Positions 11,537 to 22,584 of a stretch of 64,000 nt of DNA are shown in pieces (within the stretch, counting starts at the first letter, position 1; the number at the start of each line of letters is the position of its first letter). The translations under genes were made by a program, and so were the position numbers. This DNA comes from Taxillus chinensis (taxonomy: Eukaryota; Streptophyta; Magnoliopsida; Santalales; Loranthaceae): NCBI GenBank assembly GCA_023512835.1, contig CM042090.1, positions 52,563,365 through 52,627,364 of the forward strand. Direction: 5' to 3'. The notes under the pieces are model-generated. The model did not search any database. It was not told the origin of the DNA and worked only from the letters and a program-made list of their open reading frames with translations.

Positions 11537-13831
11537 GTAACATTTGGTGACAACAGTAAAGGTAAGACTGTGGGGTATGGCACTTTAACCAACGACTGTG
11601 TATCAATTACTAAGGTTGCATTAGTCGAAGGTTTGAAGCATAATCTGCTGAGTGTCAGTAATTTATGTGATAAAGGATTCACAGTTTCCTTTTTGTCAAA
11701 CACCTGCACAGTTAGAGATAACTTATCCGGAGATATTAAGATATCCGGATCAAGAGATGGGGACATATATTCTGTGGTCTTGAGAAACAATTCTTCTGAC
11801 CCTGTATGCTTCCTCACTACAGCATCACATGAAGATAGTTGGCTATGGCACAAGCATTGCGCACATTTAAATTTTAAGACCTTGTCTAAATTAGTGTCGC
11901 TTGATTTGGTCACTAGTTTGCCTAAACGCAAATACTCCAGAGACACTCTCTGTCAAGAATGCCAACTTGGCAAATAGACCAAACATAGTTTTAAGAGCAA
12001 ATTAGTTAATTCAATAACTGCTCCTTTACAACTTCTTCACATGACCTATGTGGTCCCGTTTCTGTTTCTTCACTTGCTGGTGCGAGATACACCCTAGTGG
12101 TTATTGATGACTTCACCAGATACATATGGGTGTTGTTCCTGAAATCTAAGGATCAAACCTTTGAACACCTTGTCGATCTCTTCAACTGGATAAGCAATTC
12201 ACAAGGACTGAGCATTAAATGCATCAGGAGTGATCATGGTACAGAATTTGATTTCTCAAATATGAGGTCATATTGTTCTGAACAGGGCATTCAGCATGAG
12301 TTCTCTGCGCCCAGAACTCCACAACAAAATGGGGTAGCTGAGCGCAAGAATCGCACTTTAGTCGAGGCTGGCAGATCAATGTTAGCAGGGGCAAAGCTTC
12401 CTCTCAGTCTATGGGCTGAAGTGGTGTCTACTGCCTGCTATGTTCAGAACAGAACTCTTATAAATAAATTTACCATGAAAACACCTTATGAGATGTGGAA
12501 GGGCAGAAAGCCTTCTATTTCACACTTCAAAACTTTTGGGTGTACTTGCTACGATCTTGAACAATGGAAAAGAATCCCGGAATAAATTTGAACCTAAATC
12601 TGATGATGGGATATTTGTTGGATACTCATTACATAGCAAGGCTTATCGGATTTTCAATAGAAAACTTTTCAAAGTTGAAGAATCTATCCATGTGACTTTT
12701 GATGAAGCTAACACGGATTGGTCGAAAGTTGGTTCTTCAAGTTCTAATGTGCAGGATCAAGACGACAACATTGACTACTCAAAGTTTATGAATGTTCCTG
12801 TTACTTCTACTGACCAACCATGTGGCACCAATGAAGAACGAAGAAATGATGCAGATGATGCTACGGATGAATCGGACTCGGGACTTCCACATAACTCCGG
12901 ATATATTCCTTCGGATATTCAAAATACCGGAATACCTTTTAGTTCATCCGGACCAGTTGATACGGAAATGAACAGTAATGGAGAACCTCAAAATACTCCA
13001 GAACCTGTTAATTTGAATAACGCTGGCCCAGAAGAAGCTCAATCAGTGGATGACCAAGGACCACCTAATCTAACAGAGCTTCAAATCATTGAGCATTCAC
13101 CACCACTTGCGCAAAACTATAGGTGGACTCAAAGCCACCCTCAAGAACAAGTGATTGGTGATCCTACTGTTGGTGTTAGAACAAGAGCAACCACCTCCAA
13201 CATGTGTCTCTACTCTTGCTTTTTGTCGCAGATAGAGCCAAAAGTGGTGGAAGAAGCTCTTCAAGATTCAAATTGGATAGACGCCATGCAGGAAGAGTTA
13301 AATCAGTTCAAAAGGAATGATGTGTGGACTCTTGTACCAAGGCCAAAGTCTCAACAAGTCATTGGAGTTAAATGGGTGTTCCGGAACAAACTTGATACGG
13401 ACGGAATCATAATCCGGAACAAAACCCGACTGGTAGCCAAGGGTTATCGTCAAGAAGAAGGAATAGACTATGACGAAACTTTTGCTCCAGTAGCCCGACT
13501 TGAGGCAATCAGAATGTTCTTGGCATATGCTTCATACGAAAACTTCAAAGTTTATCAAATAGATGTCAAGAGTGCATTTCTAAATGGAGATCTTCAAGAG
13601 GAGGTATATGTTGAACAACCTCCAGGCTTCATTAAACCAAAGGCTGGACATCTGGTCTACAAACTAAGGAAAGCCTTGTATGGATTGAAGCAAGCTCCAA
13701 GAGCCTGGTACGACACACTTTCGGAATTTTTACTCGCTCACAACTTCCAAAAAGGGAAGATTGACACCACGCTATTCTTACAGAAAGAGAAGACACATAC
13801 TCTGATCTTACAGATCTACGTGGATGATATC
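11537..13831 (+). pseudogene. pol: pol of Copia element B, first part (integrase to reverse transcriptase)
   Basis: The fragment begins after the protease, at GDNSKGKTVGYGTL, and holds the integrase HHCC region (HKHCAHLNF ... CQECQLGK), the core Asp in RSDHGTEF (about 12228-12250) and the Glu in GVAERKNRTL (about 12330). It continues into the reverse transcriptase up to YVDDI at 13831, where element C is inserted. A CAG-to-TAG type stop lies at 11975-11977, there is a frameshift near 12040-12060 and another near 12550. From about 12590 to 13831 the frame is open, including the variable linker before the RT. The RT is very similar to those of C and H. Confidence 0.92.
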
Positions 13832-15140
13832 TGTTAGATCAAGCCCAGAATTTGGATAATGCTGATAAAGCCTTATGTAATTTGATCTGAGATCTTTTGT
13901 GTTTCTTTGATCGTTGAAGAAGATATGTTATTAATCCGGAGATACACTCGTAAGAGCAAAGCTAAGGACAGAATACATAATCCTGATCCGGACAAGAGTG
14001 AGTGTCGTCAAACACTTGGTAAATAACCAAGTCACCAATACATACAGAATAAGAAACATTCGTGCGGACTAAGAACTTAAAAGCTACGGATTGCGGAATA
14101 TGTTCCTAGTGCCTCAAACGGACTAAGTCAAACTGATGCAGAGTAAGAGTCTTGGTCTACAAGGTCGCACGAAGTAAAAGATTAAGTCTTCCCCTCAAGC
14201 GAACTAAAGAAGACACGGAGTAAGGGATCCGAGTCTTTCATAGATACGGAGTAAGGAAATATTGATGCGGAATAAGGACCCGAGTCTTTATTCGCACGGA
14301 GTAAGGAAATTAGACACGGAGTAAGGAAATTAGATGCGGAGTAAGGAATCCGGGCCACTCACTCATACGGAGTAAGGAACTTACATACGGAGTAAGGAAC
14401 TTACATACGTAAGAATAAGGAAAGGAAGCATTGACACGGACTAAGGATTCCAGTACCTAATAGATACGGAGTAAGCAACCACTGACACGGAGTAAGGTTC
14501 CGAGCTTCATTAGCAACGGAGTAAGGAAAATTACACCGGATCAAGAAGATGCTACTTCAAACTACCGCATTTAAAGTTATCAGCTCGTGGTGTCCCGATG
14601 TAAGACAAACTCATTGAGAACCTGAAGAATCTTACATGTGGATCACTCGGATATGTGGACACAACCTCAATTATATTTGGGAACTCACAAGGCACTTATA
14701 CTCTTCAAACCCAAGATCTTGAGCTCCACAAACCGCAGCAGTCAAGGCAGAGAGATTACCGAGGAATAGTTAGTGCTGAACGCATTCCGGAACTACAAGT
14801 TCCAAGGTTGTCTCTTAGGAATGTTTGTATAAATATTCATACTTGTACATTTGTGAAGGGGTGCGTATGTGTGCGAATGAGCCTGAATAACCTGTGTATG
14901 CACAAGAGCTCAAAGAGATAATCTAGGCTAGTGTGTAAATCCCTTTGTAAACAGAGTGTAAGAGAGTCTTGCTTCTATTTTGTTGTATTTATCTCTTGAT
15001 AATAAAACAAAATACTTCCACTATCTGGTTATCTTACGCAGTGATTCTATCACTTGACTAGATTAGTGTAGTGCCTTAAGAGATCAAAAGAGTTTCGATA
15101 AGAGCCTATTCACCCCCCTCTAGGCTCCAAGGGACCATCA
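13832..15140 (+). repeat. 5' LTR of Copia element C
   Basis: The LTR runs from TGTTAGATCAAGCC to GGGACCATCA and is 1309 bp long. It carries a dense series of GGAGTAAGGA-type motifs (about 14210-14530), a TATA box at 14828-14835 and AATAAA near 15000. A short C-rich stretch occurs close to the 3' end. Confidence 0.94.
14828..14835 (+). promoter_or_regulatory. TATA box of the element C 5' LTR
   Basis: TATAAATA occurs at the same place in the LTRs of A (10440-10447, minus), the C 3' LTR (26443-26450) and H (56974-56981); B has TATATATA at 33249-33256. It is followed about 170 bp later by AATAAA, giving the usual U3/R/U5 order. Promoter function is inferred from position and conservation. Confidence 0.65.
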
Positions 15141-15142
15141 AG

Positions 15143-15154
15143 TGGTATCAAAGT
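15143..15154 (+). other. Primer binding site of element C
   Basis: TGGTATCAAAGT starts two bases after the 5' LTR and resembles the initiator-Met-tRNA type of plant Copia elements (TGGTATCAGAGC), with two mismatches from it. Confidence 0.78.
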
Positions 15155-15200
15155 AGTCTATTTGTTCAAAAGTAGAGATCCCACTCTTTTACTCTAAGCA

Positions 15201-17502
15201 ATGGCCGAAGAAAGCAGTATGCTATTCAACACTCGCCTTAACTCCGGAGGTGCACAAGAGCCCATCCCGAATCGAAGCAGCAGTGAAAACGTCGACCCAC
15301 CTCAACCTGCTGCTGCCGCCGCTCCTCAACCACGGAGTTCTGGTTTTACTCTGACGAAACCGCCCAAATTCACACCTGAGCTTTTCTCCCAGTGGAAAGC
15401 TCGCATGAAGATGTTTATGGTATGCCATGATCATCTCATGTGGCCATGTCTTCATCAGGAGATTCCAATTCCGATGACTATCGGAGAACATGGAGTTAGG
15501 AGGCCAAAGACGGATGCTGAACTTACCAACGATGAAACAGCCTGGCAGTGCACTAGTGAAAAAGCTCTGGCTTATGTTACATCATCTTTGGATTCCGAGG
15601 CTTTCACGGATGTCCAGGGCTGCACGACAGCAAAAGCTGTTTGGGATAAACTGACAATCCTCTATGAGGGGAGTCAGTCCCAAATGCAAAATGTGATATG
15701 TACTCTCAGGCAGAACTTTGAGAGTTTTAATCATACACCAGGCGAATCACTCAAAAGTATCTATCGGAGATTCGGCAAGCTCATTCTTGAGCTGAAGACT
15801 GTCAATGAGCATTATTCTCAATCTCAGATCAATGACAAGTTCTTTCGCTCCTTGCCGGATCGATACTACTCCAAACAACTGCAGATGCAATCGGACAAAA
15901 AGCGCGGTATGTTCCCCTTGAAGAACTATATGGAGAGTCCGGACTCACGAAGTCAGGTTTAAGTACTCTGACCGGGATGAGAAAATAGCTCGGAAAGAAA
16001 AGGGGGTAGCTCTCAAAGCTACGGAATGTTTGAACATACTGAGGAATGATGATACGGACGTGTCCGAGAATTCTGACTCTGACGAGGAAGAGGAGATAGC
16101 TCTTCTCGTCAAATCCTTTGAGCGATTCCTACGAAAAAGCAGAAAAGGATTCAGGAGACGCTCATCATCATCTTTTCAAAGGAAGGAGAGACCGGAGTCC
16201 AGTTCCCAGGAATGCTACAACTGTGGGAAAACCGGTCATTGGGCCAAGGAATGCAGATCCAAATCAAAAGTGGCCGACAAAAGTGACAAGGTAACTCCTC
16301 GCCACTCCACCTCAGACAACAGCAAGAACAAGAGGAAGGCGTTCGTGACAAAGTACATCAGTGGCTCGAAAGAAGAAGAGGAATCCTCGGATGATGAGCC
16401 AACTCCTAAGCCGAACGTCTGCCTCATGGCAAATACTGAGGTACCTTCTATCTCTGAGTTCATGAGTCAATTAGAATCTCTTATTAGTGAACGTGATCAT
16501 GAAAAGAATGAGAGACAAATAATTACTCAAATGTACAAAGATGTGGAAAGTCAGAATAAACGCCTTGAATTTACTATCACTAGACTTGAAAAGAACATAG
16601 CTGACTTCAGAGGAAAAGAGGCTTGGTATCATGATCTAAGAGTTAAAAATCATCTGTTAAATACCAACCTAACGGGCCTAAAAGTTATTGTGAAACGACT
16701 TGAAAATAAACTGGAACAGGAAAGGGAAATAAATCGTAAGTGGCTAAAATCCGGGAAAATAGCCTCTACCTTTAGGACTGATCCTGACAACATCCGAGTC
16801 AAACCTGGCCTAGGTTCCGAACCATCGACTTCCATAGCTCAAGTTACTGAGTGCCCTCCAGATTTCACTCCTAAACTAACCAACTTATATCCTGTTAGTA
16901 CATCTAAACCGTTGGATGGTTTCATTTCAGGTGGCACCATAGTTTATGATCGTGGAGTTGAGGTCATTCTTCGCACTTCCCGGCAAGTAGCACCCGTAAC
17001 TAATGATGAAGGGAAGGCTACTGCAGTTAAAGCCAAAACTGTAGCACCCAAAAAGAAAGGAAAGGCTAAGGCTGACGCATCTAGGGCCAAGAGCGCGTCA
17101 CCCAAACGCAATGGATTAGGCCACAGGGAACAGAATAGAAAGTCTGTAAAATCTAAGAGACCTGTATCCCCTGTTTGTACTTCGCATTATAGTGTCTGTT
17201 CCATTTGTAGGGAAATGGGTCATTATCACTATGAATGTTGGAGTTTATCTGATAACTGGCTTTGTAATCAAATTCGTACCAATAAAGATCATTTTAATAA
17301 AAAGGTTTCTTCGAGCAAAACAAAATTTAAACCACAAAGGAGTGTCTCTCCCAAGAAAACCCAAATAAAAGAGGCAGTTGAAACTAACAAGCTAAAGTCA
17401 ACTTGGAGAGCTAAAAGTCCTAGCAAAATCAAATCCGGAACTGTTGACATTAATGCTGCTCTTACTAACCGCCCGAAACAAGTTTGGGCACCAAAAGTGT
17501 AA
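15201..17502 (+). pseudogene. gag: gag of Copia element C, frameshifted
   Basis: The ATG at 15201 starts MAEESSMLFNTRLNSGG. The capsid part (FTLTKPPKFTPELFSQWKAR, QSQINDKFFRSLPDRYY) runs to about 15890, where a frame break occurs (stop at 15962). The frame reopens from about 16030 and reaches the TAA at 17500-17502. That part has an acidic stretch, a first CCHC knuckle (CYNCGKTGHWAKEC, about 16213-16254), a long helical segment (SQLESLISERDHEKN, EFTITRLEKNIADF), a Lys/Ala-rich basic tail and a second knuckle (CSICREMGHYHYEC, about 17197-17240). The product would form the virus-like particle and package RNA. The last 34 nt overlap the pol frame. Confidence 0.9.
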
Positions 17503-20500
17503 CCGTTGTCTTTCAGGAGCATCTCTGGAATGCATTGCCGGATCACTTGAAGTTAAAGATCAATCAAAGCAAGTGGATCCTCGATAGTGGATGCTCCGGA
17601 CATATGACAGGTGATCAGACTCTGCCTGTAGAAGTTAATGAAAAACGAGGTCCATCCGTTTCATATGGTGACAACAACAAAGGTAAGACTGTCGGGTATG
17701 GCACTTTAACTAAAGGCTGTGTATCAATCACTAGAGTTGCACTAGTCGAAGGTTTGAAGCATAATTTGCTAAGTGTTAATAATTTATGTGACAAAGGATT
17801 TACTGTTTCCTTTATGTCCAAAACCTATACAGTAAGAGAAAACTTATCCGGAGATGTTAAGTTATCCGGATCAAGAGATGGGGACATATACTCAGTTGTC
17901 TTAAGAAATAATTCTTCCGACCCTGTATGCTTCCTCACTAAAGCATCAGATGAAGATAGTTGGCTATGGCACAAGCGATGCGCACATTTAAACTTTAAGA
18001 CTTTGTCTAAATTAGCGTCACTTAATCTTGTCACTGGTCTACCTAAACTCAAGTTGTACAGAGACACTCTCTGTCGAGAATGCCAACTGGGCAAGCAGAC
18101 CAAACATAGCTTTAAGAGCAAATCAGTTAATTCAATAACTGCTCCTCTACAACTTCTTCATATGGACCTCTGTGGTCCTATTTCTGTATCCGCCGGGCCG
18201 GTGCGAGATATACCCTTGTGGTTATCGATGATTTCACCAGGTACACATGGGTGATGTTCCTGAAATCAAAGGATCAAACTTTTGAGTATCTAGTAGATCT
18301 TTTCAACTGGATAAGCAACTCACAATGACTGAGCATAAAGTGCATCAGGAGTGATCATGGTACAGAATTTGATTTTTTAGAAATGAGATCATATTGTTCA
18401 GAACAGGGCATTCAGCATGACTTCTCTGCGCCTAGAACTCCACAACAAAATGGGGTAGCTGAGCGCAAGAATCGTACTTTAGTCGAGGCTGGCAGATCTA
18501 TGTTAGCAGGGGCAACGTTTCCTCTCAGTCTATGGGCTGAAGCTGTGTCCACTGCCTGCTATGTTTAGAACAGAACTCTAATAAATAAATCTACCATGAA
18601 AACACCCTATGAGATGTGGAGAGGACGAAAGCCTTCAATCTCACATTTCAGAGCCTTTAGGTGTACATGCTATATATTGAAAAACGGCAAAGAACCCCAG
18701 AATAAATTTGAACCAAAATCTGATGATGGGATCTTTGTCGGGTACTCATTACATAGCAAAGCTTATCGGGTCTGCAATAGAAAACTTTTTAAAGTTGAAG
18801 AATCTATTCATGTGACCTTTGATGAAACTAATCTTGATTGGTCAAAAGTTGCTTCTTTAAGTTCTAACGTACAGGTTCTAGACAACAACATCGACTATTC
18901 AAAGTTTATGACTGTTCCTGTTATACATACTGACCAACCAAGCGGCACCAGCGGAGCACAAAGAAATGATATGGACGATGCTACAGATGACTCGGACTCT
19001 GGACTACCGTTTAGCTCAGGACATACTCCTACGGATACCCAAAATTCCGGAGCACCTTCAAGTCCGTCCGGACTAGTTAACACTGACAGAAACAGTGTTA
19101 AAGAACCATCTAGTTCTACCGTACCTTCTAATACAGAAACATCTAGTCCGGAAGAAACTCAACCAGTATATATATGCGAACCACCTACTCTGGCAGAGCT
19201 TCAAATTATTCACGATCAACCATCATATGCACAGAATTACAGATGGACCCAAAACCATCCCTCAGATCAAGTGATTGGTGATCCTACTGTTGGTGTAAGA
19301 ACAAGAGCAGCCACCTCCAACATGAGTCTTTACTCGTGTTTTCTATCACAAATAGAACCAAAGGTGGTAGATGAAGCTCTTCAGGATTCGAATTGGATAG
19401 AAGTCATGCAAGAAGAGCTGAATCAATTTAAGAGAAATAATGTGTGGACCTTAGTACCAAGGCCTAAGTCTCAGCAAGTTTTGGCGTTAAATGGGTGTTC
19501 CGGAACAAACTTGATACGGATGGAATAGTAATCCGGAACAAAGCCAAACTGGTAGCCAAAGGATATCGTCAAGAAGAAGGAATAGACTATGATGAGACCT
19601 TTGCTCCAGTAGCAAGACTTGAGGCAATCCGGATGTTTCTGGCGTATGCTTCATATGAAAACTTCATAGTTTATCAAATGGATGTCAAGAGCGCATTCCT
19701 GAATGGAGATCTTCAAGAGGAGGTTTATGTAGAACAACCTCCCGGTTTCATTGAACCTAAAGCAGGATATCTAGTCTACAAGCTTCGGAAAGCTTTATAT
19801 GGTTTGAAGCAAGCTCCAAGAGCCTGGTACGACACACTGTCAGAATTCCTACTTGCTCACAACTTCCAAAAAGGGAAGATTGACACCACCTTATTTCTAC
19901 GAAAAGAGAAAGGGCACACTCTAATCGTATAGATATACGTGGATGATATCATTTTCGGATCAATGAATCCGAAGCTTTGTGAAGAGTTTGCTAAGTTGAT
20001 GACAGGCAAGTTTGAGATAAGCATGATGGGAGAACTGTCCTACTTCCTCGGAATAGAAGTTAAACAATTGAAGGAAGGAATCTTCATTAATCAAGCTAAG
20101 TACACTCGCGATCTTATTAAGAAGTTTGGTATGGAAGGTTCATCTCCCGTCAAAACTCCCATGCCTGTCAGTGCCAAGTTAGATCCTGATGTGGATGGCA
20201 TATCAGTAAATGTGACTGACTACAGAGGGATGATAGGATCATTGCCGTATCTTACAGCAAGTCGCCCAGACATTATGTTTGCAACTTGCATTTGTGCACG
20301 ATATCAGGCGAATCCCAAGGAGTCACATATGCTTCATCTTAAACGGATATTAAGGTATCTCAAGGGAATAATGAATTTGGGACTCTGGTACCCAAAGGAG
20401 TCCAACTTCACCTTATCCGGATACTCTAATGCCGACTTCGCTGGATGTCGCATCGACAGGAAGAGCACAAGTGGTACGTGTCAGTTTCTTGGAAATAGAT

Positions 20501-20885
20501 TAATTTCATGGTTCAGTAAGAAGCAGAATTCCGTATCAACCTCTCTCGCGGAGGCGGAATACATAGCTCGTTGGGAGTCTGCTGCGCACAGCTACTCTGG
20601 ATGCAAAGTCAACTTACTGACTATGGTTTCAACATGTCATCTATTCCACTCTACTGCGACAACACTAGTGCAATTGCTATCAGCAACAATCCTGTCATGC
20701 ACCCTAAGACGAAGCATATTGAGGTCAGGTATCACTTCATACGCGACCATGTTCTCAAAAATCACATTTCCTTGGAACATGTTGCTACTGAAGATCAATT
20801 GGCAGACATACTTACAAAGCCCCTACCTGATGCAAGATTCTCTGAACTACTTATCCGATTAGGTATGCTTGACTTCTCTGCATAG
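17469..20885 (+). pseudogene. pol: pol of Copia element C (protease, integrase, RT, RNase H), broken
   Basis: The pol frame opens at 17469, after a TAA at 17466-17468, in the -1 frame relative to gag. In order it carries the protease motif DSGCSGHMTG (Asp codon 17583-17585), the integrase HHCC region (about 17970-18090), the core Asp of RSDHGTEF and Glu of GVAERKNRTL, the RT with YVDDIIFGS (about 19936-19962) and RNase H, ending in IRLGMLDFSA at 20885. Lesions seen: frameshift near 18190, TGA at 18326-18328, TAG at 18566-18568, frameshift near 19480, TAG at 19930-19932 just before the YVDD motif, and a frameshift near 20575. There is no ATG between the frame opening and the protease, so synthesis as a Gag-Pol fusion is expected. 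Confidence 0.92.
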
Positions 20886-22584
20886 CTTTACATTTAAATT
20901 ACCCAATAGTATTCTTACTATTAGAACATGCATTGTATTTTTATTGAAAGTAGAGGATACATACTGACTTTAATGTTGATTATACTTACTGATTAACGGC
21001 CTCATGCTTCTGATATTAATATCAACTTCATATTGGGAGGATGCTTGTGTTTCCCGACTGAAGTCGTTTAAGCAAACATGATTAAAGTTTATATGATTCA
21101 CCTCTTTCTGGTTTCATGATCTTAATTTCCACTGATCACCACATGACAAAAGCATGTTCATTTAGATTACTCTATTAACATGTATAGTTGAAGAAATGAA
21201 ATGGGTTAGCTCGGAATGCCTGGTGGATGAATACTCAATCGCAGTCTGATCAGGTTCTGAAGTATAGTTTTTTAACAAGATAGACAGTGCTGTATTTCTA
21301 CAAACCGGAAAGGTCAACCGAGAGGATTGCACAATCAACGGGGGAGAAAATGCTTTATATATTATTCGAGTAATACCCCCCGTATATGTCTCATGACCTC
21401 TTTCCTGGCTGTCTATTTGAGGGGGAGTCTTTCATTGAGAGGATCAAATGATCTACGGGGGAGCTTACATATCATCTATTATCTCAGTAATGACCCCCTA
21501 ATATGTCTCGGATACTCCCTCCTCTAAACCTTTACTTCTGGATCTGACTGGACATGCTGTTTTGAATCGGAATAGTGGCATGCTTGGATGTATTTTCCTT
21601 CTTCAACCATGCATTTTAATCGGATAATCACCTGCTTACTTTTGACATGTGTCCGCTTACTCATCTTTCACTCATGAATCCTAATTTGGCCAAATCATAT
21701 GATTTTTAATTAATCTTAGCTACGTCGTTCAGCAGGACGGTTTCACTATGTTGACCTATATGAACTTGTGTATTTTTATCTGACATATGCCCTGATTCAG
21801 TAATATGATCATTCTTTCGTATGTATATGTCTATTACATTCTTTGTCATGCATAAGTTCTGTTTCTCATTAGTTCGAGTTATGTCGTTCTTCACAGCCTA
21901 CTTTCTCTTATCCGTACTAATCCTTACCTATTAAGCTTTTGTATTTTTTAGTTTATCTTGTTTTAAGCTACAGGTTCAGATTCTCTTTGCAACCTTATCG
22001 GTAAATCTAGTCCATCGTCTTGGATTTGAAGTGTTGTGGTACTTCTCTTCTCTTCGACTTTTTGACAAGCAAAGGAATCTATTTCTCTCTCACCGCACTT
22101 TGTTACTACGGAAACGGTCTACTTTTCATCCGGATACTCGTCACACGACTATCGTTAATTCCGGATGATTGTCGGTTCATTCCTCCGGACTCCAGACACT
22201 GTCACATTGCGATAATCCATGTCCTCTCTTATATCGCGTGCTTTTGAGGAGGAATCATGATGATTCATTAAATGCAAATCTCGAGATGCACACATTTCTC
22301 CCGATGGCAAACAGCTGTTACCTTTACTTGGTCATGCGGTCTCCACGACATCGTTTCATTCGGAGGCGCATCGATATCCAGACTAATGACATCAGCCTGT
22401 CAAGCAGTTCCCTGTTTCACTCGCCAAATTCCTAGACCCGCTAACATTTATGGACTCGGTCTTATATATTCTGGTCATTCCTGCGAAGCACAAGTATTGC
22501 TCATTCCAAATCCCTAAACCTCTCGTTGCTCCTTTGATACCCAAGACCTCACCTTTCCTCTCGTCCTTCAATCCTTCATCTACA
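20886..22584 (+). other. Spacer between pol and ORF3 of element C
   Basis: No coding sequence is supported in these 1.7 kb. The region is conserved with A and H, and more weakly with B (27718-29418). It contains three GGGGGAG motifs at 21340-21346, 21421-21427 and 21457-21463. These recall the multiple polypurine tracts described for Sireviruses, but here they lie more than 3.9 kb before the 3' LTR. Its last 130 bp look like a promoter and leader for ORF3. Confidence 0.75.
22463..22520 (+). promoter_or_regulatory. Candidate ORF3 promoter of element C (TATA-like box and telo-box)
   Basis: TATATAT at 22463-22469 lies 122 bp before the ORF3 ATG, the same distance as TATTTATA in B. CCCTAAACC at 22512-22520 is a telo-box, a motif common in leaders of plant housekeeping genes. 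A CT-rich leader follows up to the ATG at 22585. An independent ORF3 transcript is inferred, not shown. Confidence 0.5.

Noticed and set aside
14655..14921. An 88-codon ORF repeated in the Copia LTRs (also 26270-26536 and, partly, 56815-57045)
   Set aside because: It spans the U3 end and TATA box of the LTR, varies at its end between copies, and has no domain; repetition reflects LTR identity only.
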